A DNA stretch of 31,983 bases from a virus. Where the stretch lies: positions 1 through 31,983 of IMG/VR virus record IMGVR_UViG_3300031514_000003. One strand, written 5' to 3'. Of the stretch, positions 6,787-14,788 are shown in pieces (within the stretch, counting starts at the first letter, position 1; every line of letters begins with the position of its first letter). The notes under the pieces were generated by a model. It saw only the letters and a program-made list of their open reading frames with translations, ran no database searches and was not told the origin of the DNA. A program made the translations under genes and the position numbers.

Positions 6787-7225
6787 TTTTGATGCGTCGC
6801 TAATTGAGCCGCTTGCGCCATTTGAACCACTTCCGCCAGGTCGTTATTTGGCGATGATCACAGCTTCGGATTTAAAGCCGAATAAAGCTGGTACCGGGAA
6901 TTTTTTGGAATTGGTCTTTACGATTATCGAAGGCGAATATAAGGGGCGGCAGCTCTGGGTACGTCTCAACGTCGATCACCCGAATCCACTCGCCGTCAAA
7001 ATGGCGCAAGCTGAATTGGCGGCTATCTGTCGAGCGGTAGGAGTGTTACAGCCGAGGGATTCAGTCGAGCTCCACAACTTACCGCTCGTTATTAAGGTCG
7101 CCTATCAGCAGCGACCCGAGACTGGTGAGTTAGTTAACGTCATAAAAGGATACGAGAAGCGCGAAATATTACCTGTTGCTCCACCGCCCGCCCCCCCTAC
7201 CACCCCACCGTGGAGGAGACCGTAA
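6770..7225 (+). CDS. DUF669 family protein, probable ssDNA-binding partner
   Basis: 151 aa. The segment ASDLKPNKAGTGNFLELVF (residues about 32-50) followed by KGRQLWVRLNV and the KMAQAELAAICRAVG helix is the DUF669 pattern. These proteins commonly accompany Sak4-like ATPases and phage nucleases and are thought to bind single-stranded DNA. The C-terminus (136-151) is Pro-rich, compatible with a flexible protein-contact tail. AAAGGAG (6757-6763) lies 6 bp before the ATG. The stop TAA shares its last A with the next gene's ATG (TAATG at 7223-7227), showing tight coupling. Confidence 0.75.
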   Translation: MVHLGNFDASLIEPLAPFEPLPPGRYLAMITASDLKPNKAGTGNFLELVFTIIEGEYKGRQLWVRLNVDHPNPLAVKMAQAELAAICRAVGVLQPRDSVELHNLPLVIKVAYQQRPETGELVNVIKGYEKREILPVAPPPAPPTTPPWRRP

Positions 7226-7563
7226 TGGGAGCAAAATCTCGTCGGAAAGGGTGCCGCGGCGAGCGGGAAGCGGCCGCAGAAATTGCGCGTCTTTTTCACG
7301 TCGAGGCATATCGGGGGCGCCAGTATTGTGGTGTGCCGGAAGCGCCGGATATCCGGACGGCCATTCCGGGCGTACATTTTGAGGTCAAACGAGTCGAGAA
7401 GCTTCAAATTTATCCCTCTATAGACCAAGCTTCTCAAGACGCTGGTGAAAATATTCCAGTCGTCCTGTATCGAAGTAACCTTCGGCCATGGCTAGCAATT
7501 GTGCGTCTAGAAGATTTACCTCGATTGGCTGTCCAGTTATATTTAACACTCGCACAGCACTGA
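7225..7563 (+). CDS. PD-(D/E)XK nuclease, Holliday-junction-resolvase-like
   Basis: 112 aa from the ATG at 7225, chosen for the TAATG overlap with the previous stop and GGAGGAG (7212-7218) upstream; an in-frame start at 7210 would overlap more without its own site. The protein has a basic N-terminus (SRRKGCRGEREAAAEIA) with E13, then PDI (D42), then FEVKR (E53, K55). This is the E-D-ExK arrangement of Hjc-like resolvases and related phage nucleases. It probably resolves recombination or replication junctions for packaging. Confidence 0.7.
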   Translation: MGAKSRRKGCRGEREAAAEIARLFHVEAYRGRQYCGVPEAPDIRTAIPGVHFEVKRVEKLQIYPSIDQASQDAGENIPVVLYRSNLRPWLAIVRLEDLPRLAVQLYLTLAQH

Positions 7564-7572
7564 AAATTCCTC

Positions 7573-8343
7573 ATGGCAAAAAGTGGCAGCAAAACTCTCT
7601 TGGTGTTTGGGGACGTCCATATCCCCTTTCATCATCCCGTCGCTCTGGAAGTATTTTGTCGAGCGGCCGAACGGATCCGGCCAGATTTGATTATTTGTTT
7701 AGGCGATTTACTTGATTGTAGTCAATTCAGTCCCTACCCGCCCGTTTGGGGCGCTCCGCAAACCGAATACATTGATGATTTGAATACCGCCTGTACATTA
7801 CTAGATCGGCTGCAAGCGACCTGTCGACACCTAGTATTGTTAGAGGGCAATCATGAATATCGGTTGGATCGTTGGGCAGCCGCTACGTCCGAGGGGCGGG
7901 GAGCGTATTCTATGTTAGCTCCACGAATTCGGTTAACAGAGGGACGCAAATGCCAATATATTCCGTATGGGTCAGCGAACGGTCGGTATCCCTATTACCG
8001 AATCAACACAAGGATTGTAGCGGTACACGGGTGGTCATATGCGCGACACGCTACAAAAAATCATCTTCTGATGAGTCAGGGGAAAAGCGTTATTCACGGG
8101 CATACACATTCAGCCGACGCGGCAATTATGCAAAACATCTGGACACCTAGTCGGATTATCGAAGCTCGAAGCGCCGGTTGTCTTTGTCAGTTAGTACCAC
8201 TGTGGGGAACGGGCCGGCCAGTTCAGTGGGTGCACGCGTTTATTTTGGGTTATTTAGGCCGCCGGAGCGATACGCTATATACGGTGCCGATTTTAGGTAA
8301 CCGTTGTATCCTACCAGACGGCTCGGAAATTCAGGCAACGTAA
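7573..8343 (+). CDS. Calcineurin-like metallophosphoesterase
   Basis: 256 aa with the full set of metal ligands: GDVH (13-16), GDLLD (44-48), GNHE (92-95), VHGW (151-154) and HGHTHS (175-180). The fold hydrolyses phosphoesters with two metal ions. In phage replication operons such proteins may be nucleases or cyclic-nucleotide or nucleotide phosphatases; the substrate cannot be told here. The gap from the preceding stop is only 9 bp and there is no good ribosome-binding site before the ATG at 7573, so translation may be coupled. The last 60 residues are outside the core motifs. Confidence 0.75.
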   Translation: MAKSGSKTLLVFGDVHIPFHHPVALEVFCRAAERIRPDLIICLGDLLDCSQFSPYPPVWGAPQTEYIDDLNTACTLLDRLQATCRHLVLLEGNHEYRLDRWAAATSEGRGAYSMLAPRIRLTEGRKCQYIPYGSANGRYPYYRINTRIVAVHGWSYARHATKNHLLMSQGKSVIHGHTHSADAAIMQNIWTPSRIIEARSAGCLCQLVPLWGTGRPVQWVHAFILGYLGRRSDTLYTVPILGNRCILPDGSEIQAT

Positions 8344-8368
8344 TCTTTTTGCGAAAGGAGATTATGCT

Positions 8369-8710
8369 GTGGTTACCAATCATGAACATCCCGGTTACGA
8401 TTCCAGCCAATTTATGTCGCGATTCAAAAGCTGGTTAGAGGATATACTCGATCAAAAACAATATGTTGCACAATTGCAGGAGGAACTGGAGGTATTGCGA
8501 GAAGCCGTGCGTGACAAAAAGGAAGAATTGCGGGCTGCTGAACACCGGTTATTTGTGCTGCTTGAAGAAGTTGGGCAACAGCGGCTGCCATTTAACGGTT
8601 GCTTCCCAGCGACCGAATTTCCTGAAGCGAAAAACGCGCAATTTCCACCCGATATTTCTAGACGGGAAGATTCTTCCAGCGATGCCATATATGATTCGCC
8701 GGGCACATAA
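8369..8710 (+). CDS. Coiled-coil hypothetical protein (GTG start)
   Basis: 113 aa. AAAGGAG (8354-8360) is 8 bp from the GTG at 8369; a closer ATG at 8364 is in a frame that stops after 24 codons, so GTG is the likely start. Residues about 20-72 form a heptad-rich coiled coil (YVAQLQEELEVLREAVRDKKEELRAAE region). The rest is acidic/Ser-rich and probably disordered. It lies directly before the helicase gene and could be a small loader or adaptor, but nothing proves this. Confidence 0.7.
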   Translation: MVTNHEHPGYDSSQFMSRFKSWLEDILDQKQYVAQLQEELEVLREAVRDKKEELRAAEHRLFVLLEEVGQQRLPFNGCFPATEFPEAKNAQFPPDISRREDSSSDAIYDSPGT

Positions 8711-8734
8711 AGGGTTAGAGGGGTTAGCGTCTCG

Positions 8735-10429
8735 ATGAGTCTTCGCCCATATCAACAGGCGGCCGTCCAGGCAGTTTATCATCACTTGCAAACACGAGAC
8801 GACAATCCAGTTGTTGTTCTACCGACAGCGGCCGGGAAAAGCTGGGTGATCGCTCAATTAGTTACCGATACCGTATGCCGTTGGCAAGGTCGGGTTTTAG
8901 TCCTCGCACACGTGAAAGAGTTATTGGAACAAAACGCTGAAAAGATTCAGCGGTTGTGCCCACACGTCTCTATCGGACTATATTCAGCTGGTTTGAATCG
9001 CCGGGATACCGATACACCAGTCCTTATTGCTGGTATTCAATCGGTGTATAAAAAGGCTTATGAGCTAGGGGCATTTGACTTAGTAATCGTCGACGAGGCT
9101 CATCTGATTCCGCCCGATAGTGACAGCATGTATCAAATGCTATTGGCGGCGCTTAAAGAGAACCAACCTTATTTACGCGTGGTAGGACTCACGGCCACGC
9201 CGTTTCGGTTAACAAGTGGACCAATTTGTACGCCAGATGGCATTCTGAATCATATTTGTTACGAAATTAGTATTCGGGAATTGATTCGTGATGGTTACTT
9301 GTGTCCACTCATCACCAAAACGAGCGCGCAGAAAGTGGATTTTCAATCGCTTCGTGTGCACGCTGGAGAATTTATTGCAACGGAAGTCGAACAGCTGATG
9401 GACGAGGATTGGCTGGTTGCGGCTGCCTGCAAAGAAATTCTTATGTATACTCACGACCGGCGAAGCGTATTAGTATTTGCGTCTGGTCGGCAACATGGAC
9501 AACACGTAGCAAAAATATTGAGAGAATTATCCGGGCAAGATATCGGGTTTATTGATAGCCAGACGCCGAGTGCTGAACGCGCCGAATTGATTGCGCGATT
9601 TCGATATGAGACGGCACGCCAAACCCTTTTTGAGCAACCACTCCAACCACTAAAATTTCTGGTGAATGTAAACGTCTTAACGACTGGATTCGATGCGCCG
9701 AATATTGATTGCGTCGCAATTTTGCGGCCTACAATGTCGCCGGGCCTCTGGTACCAAATGGTAGGCCGCGGATTCCGCACTTATCCCGGTAAACAAAATT
9801 GTTTGATTCTCGATTTTGGAGGCAACGCTTTACGGCATGGACCGGTAGACTGTTTAATACTACCACGTGCGCCCGGTCGGGGTGTAGGGGAAGCGTCTGC
9901 TAAAGAATGTCCGCAGTGTCATACAGTGATCGCGCTTGGTTACGCAGCCTGTCCGGATTGCGGCTATCAGTTTCCACCGCCAGAACGCAAACGCCATACC
10001 GCGTCGGCTAGTAGTATTGAGGTACTGTCCGGGCAAGTGAGTGAAACTGAATATGAAGTTTTGGACATTCGGTATGGCGTCTATCAAAAAAGAAATGCGC
10101 CGCCGGGCGCCCCGAATACAATGCGTGTCGAGTATAAGATCGCGAATTCGACTTGGATTTCCGAATGGATTTGTTTCGAGCATACGGGCTATCCGCGCTG
10201 GAAAGCCGAACAGTGGTGGAAGCAGCGCTCACCCGATCCGGTACCGGATACCGCACAGCGCGCTGTTGAAATTGCGCAAGGTGGTGGGTTAGCATATACG
10301 AAAAAAATTCGTGTTCGTTATATCGCTGGTGAAAAATACGAACGGATCGTAGGTTATCAACTCGGCCCAATGCCGGAACCAGTACCTGTAGGGGACACGA
10401 TAGACGATTTGTCCGATATTCCGTTTTGA
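8735..10429 (+). CDS. SF2 DEAH-box helicase with zinc ribbon
   Basis: 564 aa. RPYQQAAVQAV at the N-terminus, Walker A TAAGKS (31-36), DEAH (120-123), TATP (153-156), TTGFDAP (316-322) and QMVGRGFR (341-348) define a two-domain SF2 helicase of the phage/SSL2-RAD25-like type. A CPQC...CPDC zinc ribbon follows (392-409). Residues 430-564 form an extra Trp/Tyr-rich domain ending in an acidic tail (DTIDDLSDIPF), a composition seen in proteins that bind single-strand-binding partners. It probably unwinds or remodels replication and recombination intermediates. Confidence 0.85.
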   Translation: MSLRPYQQAAVQAVYHHLQTRDDNPVVVLPTAAGKSWVIAQLVTDTVCRWQGRVLVLAHVKELLEQNAEKIQRLCPHVSIGLYSAGLNRRDTDTPVLIAGIQSVYKKAYELGAFDLVIVDEAHLIPPDSDSMYQMLLAALKENQPYLRVVGLTATPFRLTSGPICTPDGILNHICYEISIRELIRDGYLCPLITKTSAQKVDFQSLRVHAGEFIATEVEQLMDEDWLVAAACKEILMYTHDRRSVLVFASGRQHGQHVAKILRELSGQDIGFIDSQTPSAERAELIARFRYETARQTLFEQPLQPLKFLVNVNVLTTGFDAPNIDCVAILRPTMSPGLWYQMVGRGFRTYPGKQNCLILDFGGNALRHGPVDCLILPRAPGRGVGEASAKECPQCHTVIALGYAACPDCGYQFPPPERKRHTASASSIEVLSGQVSETEYEVLDIRYGVYQKRNAPPGAPNTMRVEYKIANSTWISEWICFEHTGYPRWKAEQWWKQRSPDPVPDTAQRAVEIAQGGGLAYTKKIRVRYIAGEKYERIVGYQLGPMPEPVPVGDTIDDLSDIPF

Positions 10430-10440
10430 GGAGTCCTGAG

Positions 10441-10809
10441 ATGAACGAATTTCAACCCGATGTGATTGGGGATATTAGTTTCGTACCGCAAGAAGAGTTA
10501 ACTCGTTTTCCAACAGGTGCCGTACGCGGAACGGATGCGAACAATGAGCGCTGGGATTTGATTACGCCAATCGGTCTGCGCCGTTTGGCCGAGACGTGCG
10601 CCGAAGGAGCGCGTAAGTACGGTGATCATAACTGGCTGAAGGGAATACCGGCTAGCGTTATGCTAAATCATGCTATTCGACATATCTATTTGTATCTAGC
10701 TGGCGATACAAAAGAAGACCATCTTGCCCACGCCGCTTGGAATATTTTGGGCGTTTGTCATTTCGAGGAAGTTATGCCTGAAATGATCGATATTCCGACT
10801 CGAAAGTAA
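10441..10809 (+). CDS. dATP/dGTP diphosphohydrolase-like protein (MazZ/DUF5664 family)
   Basis: 122 aa. The ATG at 10441 follows AGGAG (10429-10433) by 7 bp; an upstream TTG at 10426 overlaps the helicase stop and has no site. The pattern ERWDLITPIGLRRLAE..EGARKYGDHNW..G......NHAIRHI......EDHLAHAAWN is that of the dGTP_diPhyd (MazZ) family of all-alpha, MazG-like NTP pyrophosphohydrolases. The family converts dGTP/dATP to the monophosphate. In some phages it feeds 2-aminoadenine synthesis, but no PurZ-like gene occurs here, so general dNTP-pool control is more likely. Confidence 0.75.
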   Translation: MNEFQPDVIGDISFVPQEELTRFPTGAVRGTDANNERWDLITPIGLRRLAETCAEGARKYGDHNWLKGIPASVMLNHAIRHIYLYLAGDTKEDHLAHAAWNILGVCHFEEVMPEMIDIPTRK

Positions 10810-10816
10810 TTGCGCC

Positions 10817-12481
10817 ATGACTGCGTCACTGTTGGACGCTGCCCTCTATTATGCTGAATTGGGATATCCGGTTTTTCCTTGCCGGCCCGGCGAGAAACAG
10901 CCGCTGACGCAGCATGGTTTTTTAGACGCCACGACGGATCCAGTACAAATCCAAGCGTGGTGGAGCCGTTGGCCGGAAGCCAATGTAGCCATTTCCACCT
11001 CTGGCTTATTGGTTATCGATGTGGACATTCAGGCGGCTGGCTGGCCTTCCGATCCGGAGCGCGCCGCACAGCTGGCTGAAGCAGGCGCAATATCCTTAAC
11101 GCCTAGAGGGGGGCGGCACTACCTGTTCCGTCGACCGCCCGGCAAGACGTGGCGTTGTTCGGTTGACCGATTGGCGCCCGGCGTCGATATTCGGACGGAC
11201 GGCGGGTATATTTTAGTACCGCCTTCGCAGACTGGCAAGCGATTGTATGGTTGGGTGCCTGGTCTGGAGCTTAATAAACCCGTCGAAGGGCTACCCGAAC
11301 CCCCTACATGGTTAGTAACGCTTTTAGACGCGCCCGAGACGCCCAGTCCATTTTCCAATACCGATGGATTTTCGGTGCCAGAGGGGCAACGGAATAACAC
11401 GCTGACGCGGTTGGCCGGCACAATGCGTCGGGCCGGTATGACGAAGGCCGAGATTTTAGCGGCTTTACGACAAGTCAATACCGACCGGTGCCGCCCGCCC
11501 CTACCACCCGCCGAGGTCGAACGGATCGCTCAGAGCGTCGCCCGTTACGAACCAAATCAAGCGGCCACTATTCTCGTTCACGGATTGGAAGCGCAGTTGT
11601 CCTCCGGCCCGAACGGTATACGTTTCGTCGGGATTTCGTCCGCCGAGTTGGCGGCAGCCCAATATACGTTAGAGTATCTAGTCGATAATATTTTAGTTCG
11701 TGGACAGCCAGGTATTATGGCCGGTCCGCGGAAAACACTCAAAACAAGTCTTCTGATCGATCTCGCTTTATCCTTGGCCGAAGGGGGTTTGTTTGTAGGG
11801 CGATTCAACGTTTTGGCGCCTGTGCGCGTGGGGATAATGTCCGGAGAATCCGGAGCGGCCACAATACAGGAGACGGCACTACGGATTGCGGCCGCAAAAG
11901 GGCGCTCTCTTACCGAATACGAAAATGTGATTTGGTGTTTCGAGGTGCCGCAGTTAGGCCACGCCTTTCATATGGTGGCACTGGAGGATTTTATCGTAGA
12001 GAATCGACTAGACGTATTGATTCTCGATCCGACGTATTTAATGATGTTAGGATTGGGCGAGGGCGCCAGCAATTTATTTATCGTGGGTCGGTTTTTGAAA
12101 TCGCTTAGCGCATTAACACAGAATACAGGCTGCACGCCTCTTCTGTGTCATCACCTGCGGAAAACTCGAGTCGAACCCTATGAACCACCCGAATTGGACG
12201 ATATTGCGTGGGCTGGATTTCAGGAATTCGTTCGTCAGTGGATTCTCGTTGGGCGAAGGAAAAAATATTTACCAGTCGACGAAGGTTATCACCGGCTTTG
12301 GTTGAACATAGGTGGTTCGGCCGGCCATGGTGGTTTGTGGGGGCTTGATGTTGATGAAGGAACTCGGCAGCAGCCAACCGGTAGGCGTTGGGAGGTTACG
12401 GTCTTAACGGCTCAAGAGGTATATCTGGCCGATCAGGAGTCACAGCGGCGTAGAAAACATAGCACTTGGCAGGGGTTTTAA
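10817..12481 (+). CDS. Primase-polymerase / RepA-like helicase fusion
   Basis: 554 aa. Residues about 5-165 are a bifunctional prim-pol domain: YPVFPCRPGEKQPL, catalytic DVD (68-70), the H101 motif (GGRHYLF) and DIRTDGGYILVPPS. Residues about 187-245 resemble the PriCT-1 helical domain. Residues about 285-500 are an AAA_25/RepA-type ATPase: Walker A AGPRKTLKTS (302-311), Walker B LILDPTYL (401-408) and a CHHLRKTR motif near 444-451. It would make primers (possibly short DNA) and unwind the fork. It is the main replication protein and sits directly before the putative origin. Confidence 0.85.
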   Translation: MTASLLDAALYYAELGYPVFPCRPGEKQPLTQHGFLDATTDPVQIQAWWSRWPEANVAISTSGLLVIDVDIQAAGWPSDPERAAQLAEAGAISLTPRGGRHYLFRRPPGKTWRCSVDRLAPGVDIRTDGGYILVPPSQTGKRLYGWVPGLELNKPVEGLPEPPTWLVTLLDAPETPSPFSNTDGFSVPEGQRNNTLTRLAGTMRRAGMTKAEILAALRQVNTDRCRPPLPPAEVERIAQSVARYEPNQAATILVHGLEAQLSSGPNGIRFVGISSAELAAAQYTLEYLVDNILVRGQPGIMAGPRKTLKTSLLIDLALSLAEGGLFVGRFNVLAPVRVGIMSGESGAATIQETALRIAAAKGRSLTEYENVIWCFEVPQLGHAFHMVALEDFIVENRLDVLILDPTYLMMLGLGEGASNLFIVGRFLKSLSALTQNTGCTPLLCHHLRKTRVEPYEPPELDDIAWAGFQEFVRQWILVGRRKKYLPVDEGYHRLWLNIGGSAGHGGLWGLDVDEGTRQQPTGRRWEVTVLTAQEVYLADQESQRRRKHSTWQGF

Positions 12482-12488
12482 GAGGCTC

Positions 12489-12546
12489 GCTATACGTTTT
12501 AGCCGTCGTTATAGCGATTATTAGGAAAAAAGTGATTTGGATTTCA
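12489..12546 (+). repeat. Diverged direct repeat, copy 1
   Basis: 58 bp, about four-fifths identical by eye to 12679-12737. Shared blocks are GCTATACG, TAGCCGTCG, AGCGAT and GGATTTCA. Internally CGCTATA (12488-12494) faces TATAGCG (12510-12516), so the unit can also fold. Weaker similarity continues for another 40 bp after both copies. Confidence 0.65.
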
Positions 12547-12608
12547 TTTATCGATAGTTTTCGTTAGCTCACGCTATTAGGCGTGAAAAGCAGGATAACG
12601 GTTTAGCT

Positions 12609-12679
12609 CCGGGTTGGAGGGGCGGTAGGGGGATCGATAACTTGCCCGGATTGGGTAGACCGGCCCCTTAACAACCCGG
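12609..12679 (+). repeat. Long-range inverted repeat between the direct repeats
   Basis: CCGGGTTG (12609-12616) pairs perfectly with CAACCCGG (12672-12679), and GGGGCGG (12619-12625) with CCGGCCCC (12660-12667) allowing one bulge. This gives a 71-nt structure whose right arm abuts the second direct-repeat copy. Confidence 0.5.
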
Positions 12680-12737
12680 CTATACGCTATAGCCGTCGCC
12701 AGAGCGATAGTCGGGATACAAGGTGATTCGGATTTCA
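12679..12737 (+). repeat. Diverged direct repeat, copy 2
   Basis: 59 bp related to 12489-12546. It contains a perfect small hairpin, GGCTATA (12678-12684) with TATAGCC (12688-12694) around CGC. The pairing in copy 1 uses different bases, suggesting that structure or a bound protein, not exact sequence, is maintained. Confidence 0.65.
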
Positions 12738-12883
12738 CGAAATAATCAAAATCGTTTGCTAACGTTTATGTGCGATGTTTTCGTTGTCGGCCAAATGGAT
12801 CGGACCATGGTAGGGGGGCAATGACCTGTGGGGGATACACTGCTCCCCCCTCCGTTTAGGGGGCGCCTAGATAAGTAAAATCG

Positions 12884-13085
12884 CGTATATATATAAATAA
12901 TTTTTATATTTATTAATTATATTTATATATATTTATTTATTTACTTATTTATTTATTTACTTATTTCCCCCCAGCTCTCAGCTCTCTTAAAAGAGCTGGA
13001 GCTGGGGGGGAAAGTGAAACAGGAAAATAAAAAATAAAAATAAAAAAATAATTTAAAAAATAAAAAATACTAAAATAAGTATATA
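12884..13085. repeat. AT-rich tract with tandem 16-mers and central GC hairpin
   Basis: 12884-12966 is almost pure A/T and ends in two perfect tandem copies of ATTTATTTATTTACTT (12931-12946, 12947-12962). A hairpin follows: C6AGCTC... (12967-12985) pairs with ...GAGCTGGGGGG (12992-13009) with one bulged T. Then 13011-13085 is almost pure A with scattered T. The strand is T-rich before and A-rich after the hairpin, so the flanks can extend the stem imperfectly into a giant cruciform. It looks like a DNA-unwinding element. Confidence 0.65.
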
Positions 13086-13087
13086 TT
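13082..13087 (+). promoter_or_regulatory. Possible weak promoter -10 (P3)
   Basis: TATATT (13082-13087) lies in GTATATATTATGGGAGG, loosely similar to the -10 regions of P2 and P4 (GTATATA...AGAGGG). No -35 box is evident in the A-rich DNA upstream. It lies 16 bp before the ATG at 13104, so a transcript starting from it would have a very short leader. Confidence 0.3.
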
Positions 13088-13103
13088 ATGGGAGGATCTA
13101 AAT

Positions 13104-13931
13104 ATGCAAGTTACTTGGTTACCAATACAGGATATTACACCTTATAAATTTTCGCCTAATATAAGTGAACAAATTATAGACGCTATTGTATTGTTTATAC
13201 AGAATTTTGGTTTTAAGCAACCTGTTGTTGTTGATTCACAGAAAAATTTAGTTACTGGTTTCGTATACTGGAAAGCAGCTCAAAAACTTAATTTACTCGA
13301 AATTCCCGCCTGCATTCTAACAGATATATCCGATAGTGAATTACAACAGTTGAGACAGGAGGACAGCCAGAAAAATGTGTTAGTCGAATTATGGCACGAA
13401 TTACTGCCTCTTGAACAGATGGTGCTGAAAGAAATTTTACAGCAGTTAAATTTAACTGATCAGCTTAGTCAACTCGAAATTTCACAAACTAATAGTCGAA
13501 AACAAACAAGCTCTCCGAAACGAAGATACACACCCCTAATCCGGGGATTGGTTTATCAGCCGCGGATGACTGAGGCGCCCTCAATTCAGGACCTATATGA
13601 CGATACCGAGTTGAAACTCTTGTTAGCGAAAATTGATACTTGTTCACTTTCGCCAGAATTAGCTTATTTTTTTCGTCTAGCGGCACATCGATTCGTAAGG
13701 TTTCGTTTCGATTTGATTGCGGAATATTACGCCCACGCAGACGAGAAGATTCAGAGGTTGATGCGCGAATTGATTTTAGTGATTGTAGATTCTAACGACG
13801 CGATTACGCGAAACGTCTTACGATTAAGCCAAGAGTTAATTGATCTCATCCTAGAAACAGAAACCAGCAACATGAAAAAGGAAGCCGACTCATGTCTACT
13901 ATCCCCACCGAACGAAGAGCTGGAGTCTTGA
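13104..13931 (+). CDS. ParB-like (ParB/Srx N-terminal domain) protein
   Basis: 275 aa. GGGAGGA (13090-13096) precedes the ATG. Residues about 1-95 follow the ParB/Srx-like fold as used in phages: IQDITPYKFSPN..., then FIQNFGFKQPVVVDSQKNLVTGFVYWKAAQKLNLLEIPACIL, then a DSELQQLRQEDSQKN segment. The usual GHTR motif is altered to GFVYWKAA, so the CTPase/nuclease chemistry of classical ParB may be lost. Residues 150-275 are helical and unassigned. The first 400 bp are much more AT-rich than the neighbouring genes, continuing the AT-rich origin. The end overlaps the glycosyltransferase gene by 40 bp. Confidence 0.65.
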   Translation: MQVTWLPIQDITPYKFSPNISEQIIDAIVLFIQNFGFKQPVVVDSQKNLVTGFVYWKAAQKLNLLEIPACILTDISDSELQQLRQEDSQKNVLVELWHELLPLEQMVLKEILQQLNLTDQLSQLEISQTNSRKQTSSPKRRYTPLIRGLVYQPRMTEAPSIQDLYDDTELKLLLAKIDTCSLSPELAYFFRLAAHRFVRFRFDLIAEYYAHADEKIQRLMRELILVIVDSNDAITRNVLRLSQELIDLILETETSNMKKEADSCLLSPPNEELES

Positions 13932-14788
13932 TTCTTTCTTATCGGCGAGCAGGGAAAATTAGAACACTAAAAGCACTGCAACAAATCAAATGGACTGGAC
14001 CAGTTTATATTGTCGTATCGAGTGATGACGAGCAATTGCCTCAATACCGTGAACTGTATCCTAACCTCTATGTGTTTGATCGGCAGGCAGTACAATGTGA
14101 TTATTACGATAATCTCCCCCCCACCGGTCCTTTAGCTGCCCGAAACAAGGCTTGGGATATCGCGCAGGATTTAGGCTGGACGCACTTTGTGGTGTTGGAT
14201 GATGATTATAAGCATTTTCAAATCTACTCTTTGTGGCCCGGCAACCCGAATCACCATGGCGTGATTCGTTGGGTACCGGAAGGTTGGGGGGATCGCCTAT
14301 TTCATCGGATGTGGGATTTTCTGGACAATACGCCAAAAGTCTTGTGTATCACGTTTTCGCAGACAGGCGACGCAAATCCACAAACGCGACGAAAAATAAT
14401 GCAGACATTTTTCTTACGGACGGATCGACGGTTTGAGTTTGTGGCCCGACTAAATGACGATGTTACGACATATTATGACCTTGGGCTTCGCGGCGAGGTA
14501 GTGATTCAGATTCCAGCTATTATGATATATCAAGGCTGCACGCAATCACAGCCGGGTGGATTAACGGAAGAGTATTTACGTTATGGCACCTACGCAAAAT
14601 CGATGTATACTGTTCTCCGCTGGCCGGCACATTGTAAGGTAGCGTATTTACCACAGGTAGGGCGCGTGCATCATCATATTGTTAGGTATCCGTATCCCTG
14701 TATTATTCGGGAACCGAACGCTCCGGATATAGACGCATTAGATTTGGGTATGAACTGTATATCGATGAGTGTGGAGGAAAAAGAATGA
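13892..14788 (+). CDS. GT-A glycosyltransferase, resembling TET-associated type
   Basis: 298 aa. AAGGAAG (13877-13883) lies within the end of the ParB-like gene. The N-terminus GVLILSYRRAGKIRTLKAL, the segment GPLAARNKAWDIAQDLGWTHFVVLDDDYKHF (79-109; metal-binding DDD 103-105) and the long C-terminal part with conserved His/Tyr residues give a GT-A fold. The arrangement recalls the phage TET-associated glycosyltransferases that decorate modified DNA bases, but I see no TET/JBP or base hydroxymethylase gene. Glycosylation of DNA or of a virion protein are both open. It overlaps the next gene by ATGA (14785-14788). Confidence 0.65.
   Translation: MSTIPTERRAGVLILSYRRAGKIRTLKALQQIKWTGPVYIVVSSDDEQLPQYRELYPNLYVFDRQAVQCDYYDNLPPTGPLAARNKAWDIAQDLGWTHFVVLDDDYKHFQIYSLWPGNPNHHGVIRWVPEGWGDRLFHRMWDFLDNTPKVLCITFSQTGDANPQTRRKIMQTFFLRTDRRFEFVARLNDDVTTYYDLGLRGEVVIQIPAIMIYQGCTQSQPGGLTEEYLRYGTYAKSMYTVLRWPAHCKVAYLPQVGRVHHHIVRYPYPCIIREPNAPDIDALDLGMNCISMSVEEKE

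Larger units (their letters stand above)
12482..13103. other. 622-bp non-coding region, candidate replication origin
   Basis: No coding frame is supported. From left to right: first copy of a diverged direct repeat (12489-12546), a long-range stem (12609-12625 with 12660-12679), the second repeat copy (12679-12737), G-run/C-run segments (about 12814-12865), then an AT-only tract (12884-12966), a GC hairpin (12967-13009) and an A-rich tract (13011-13085) reaching the next gene's ribosome-binding site. Position after the primase/helicase gene, repeats and a very easily melted AT tract are typical of a replication origin. Confidence 0.6.

Noticed and set aside
10441-10809. A 2-aminoadenine (Z-genome) phage
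   Set aside because: Only the MazZ-like member is present; no PurZ, DatZ or DpoZ-like product is visible, and the family is widespread outside Z phages.
12482-13103. tRNA or other known RNA gene in the large gap
   Set aside because: No cloverleaf with a TTC-loop and acceptor pairing could be built from the stems seen; they fit repeats and hairpins better.
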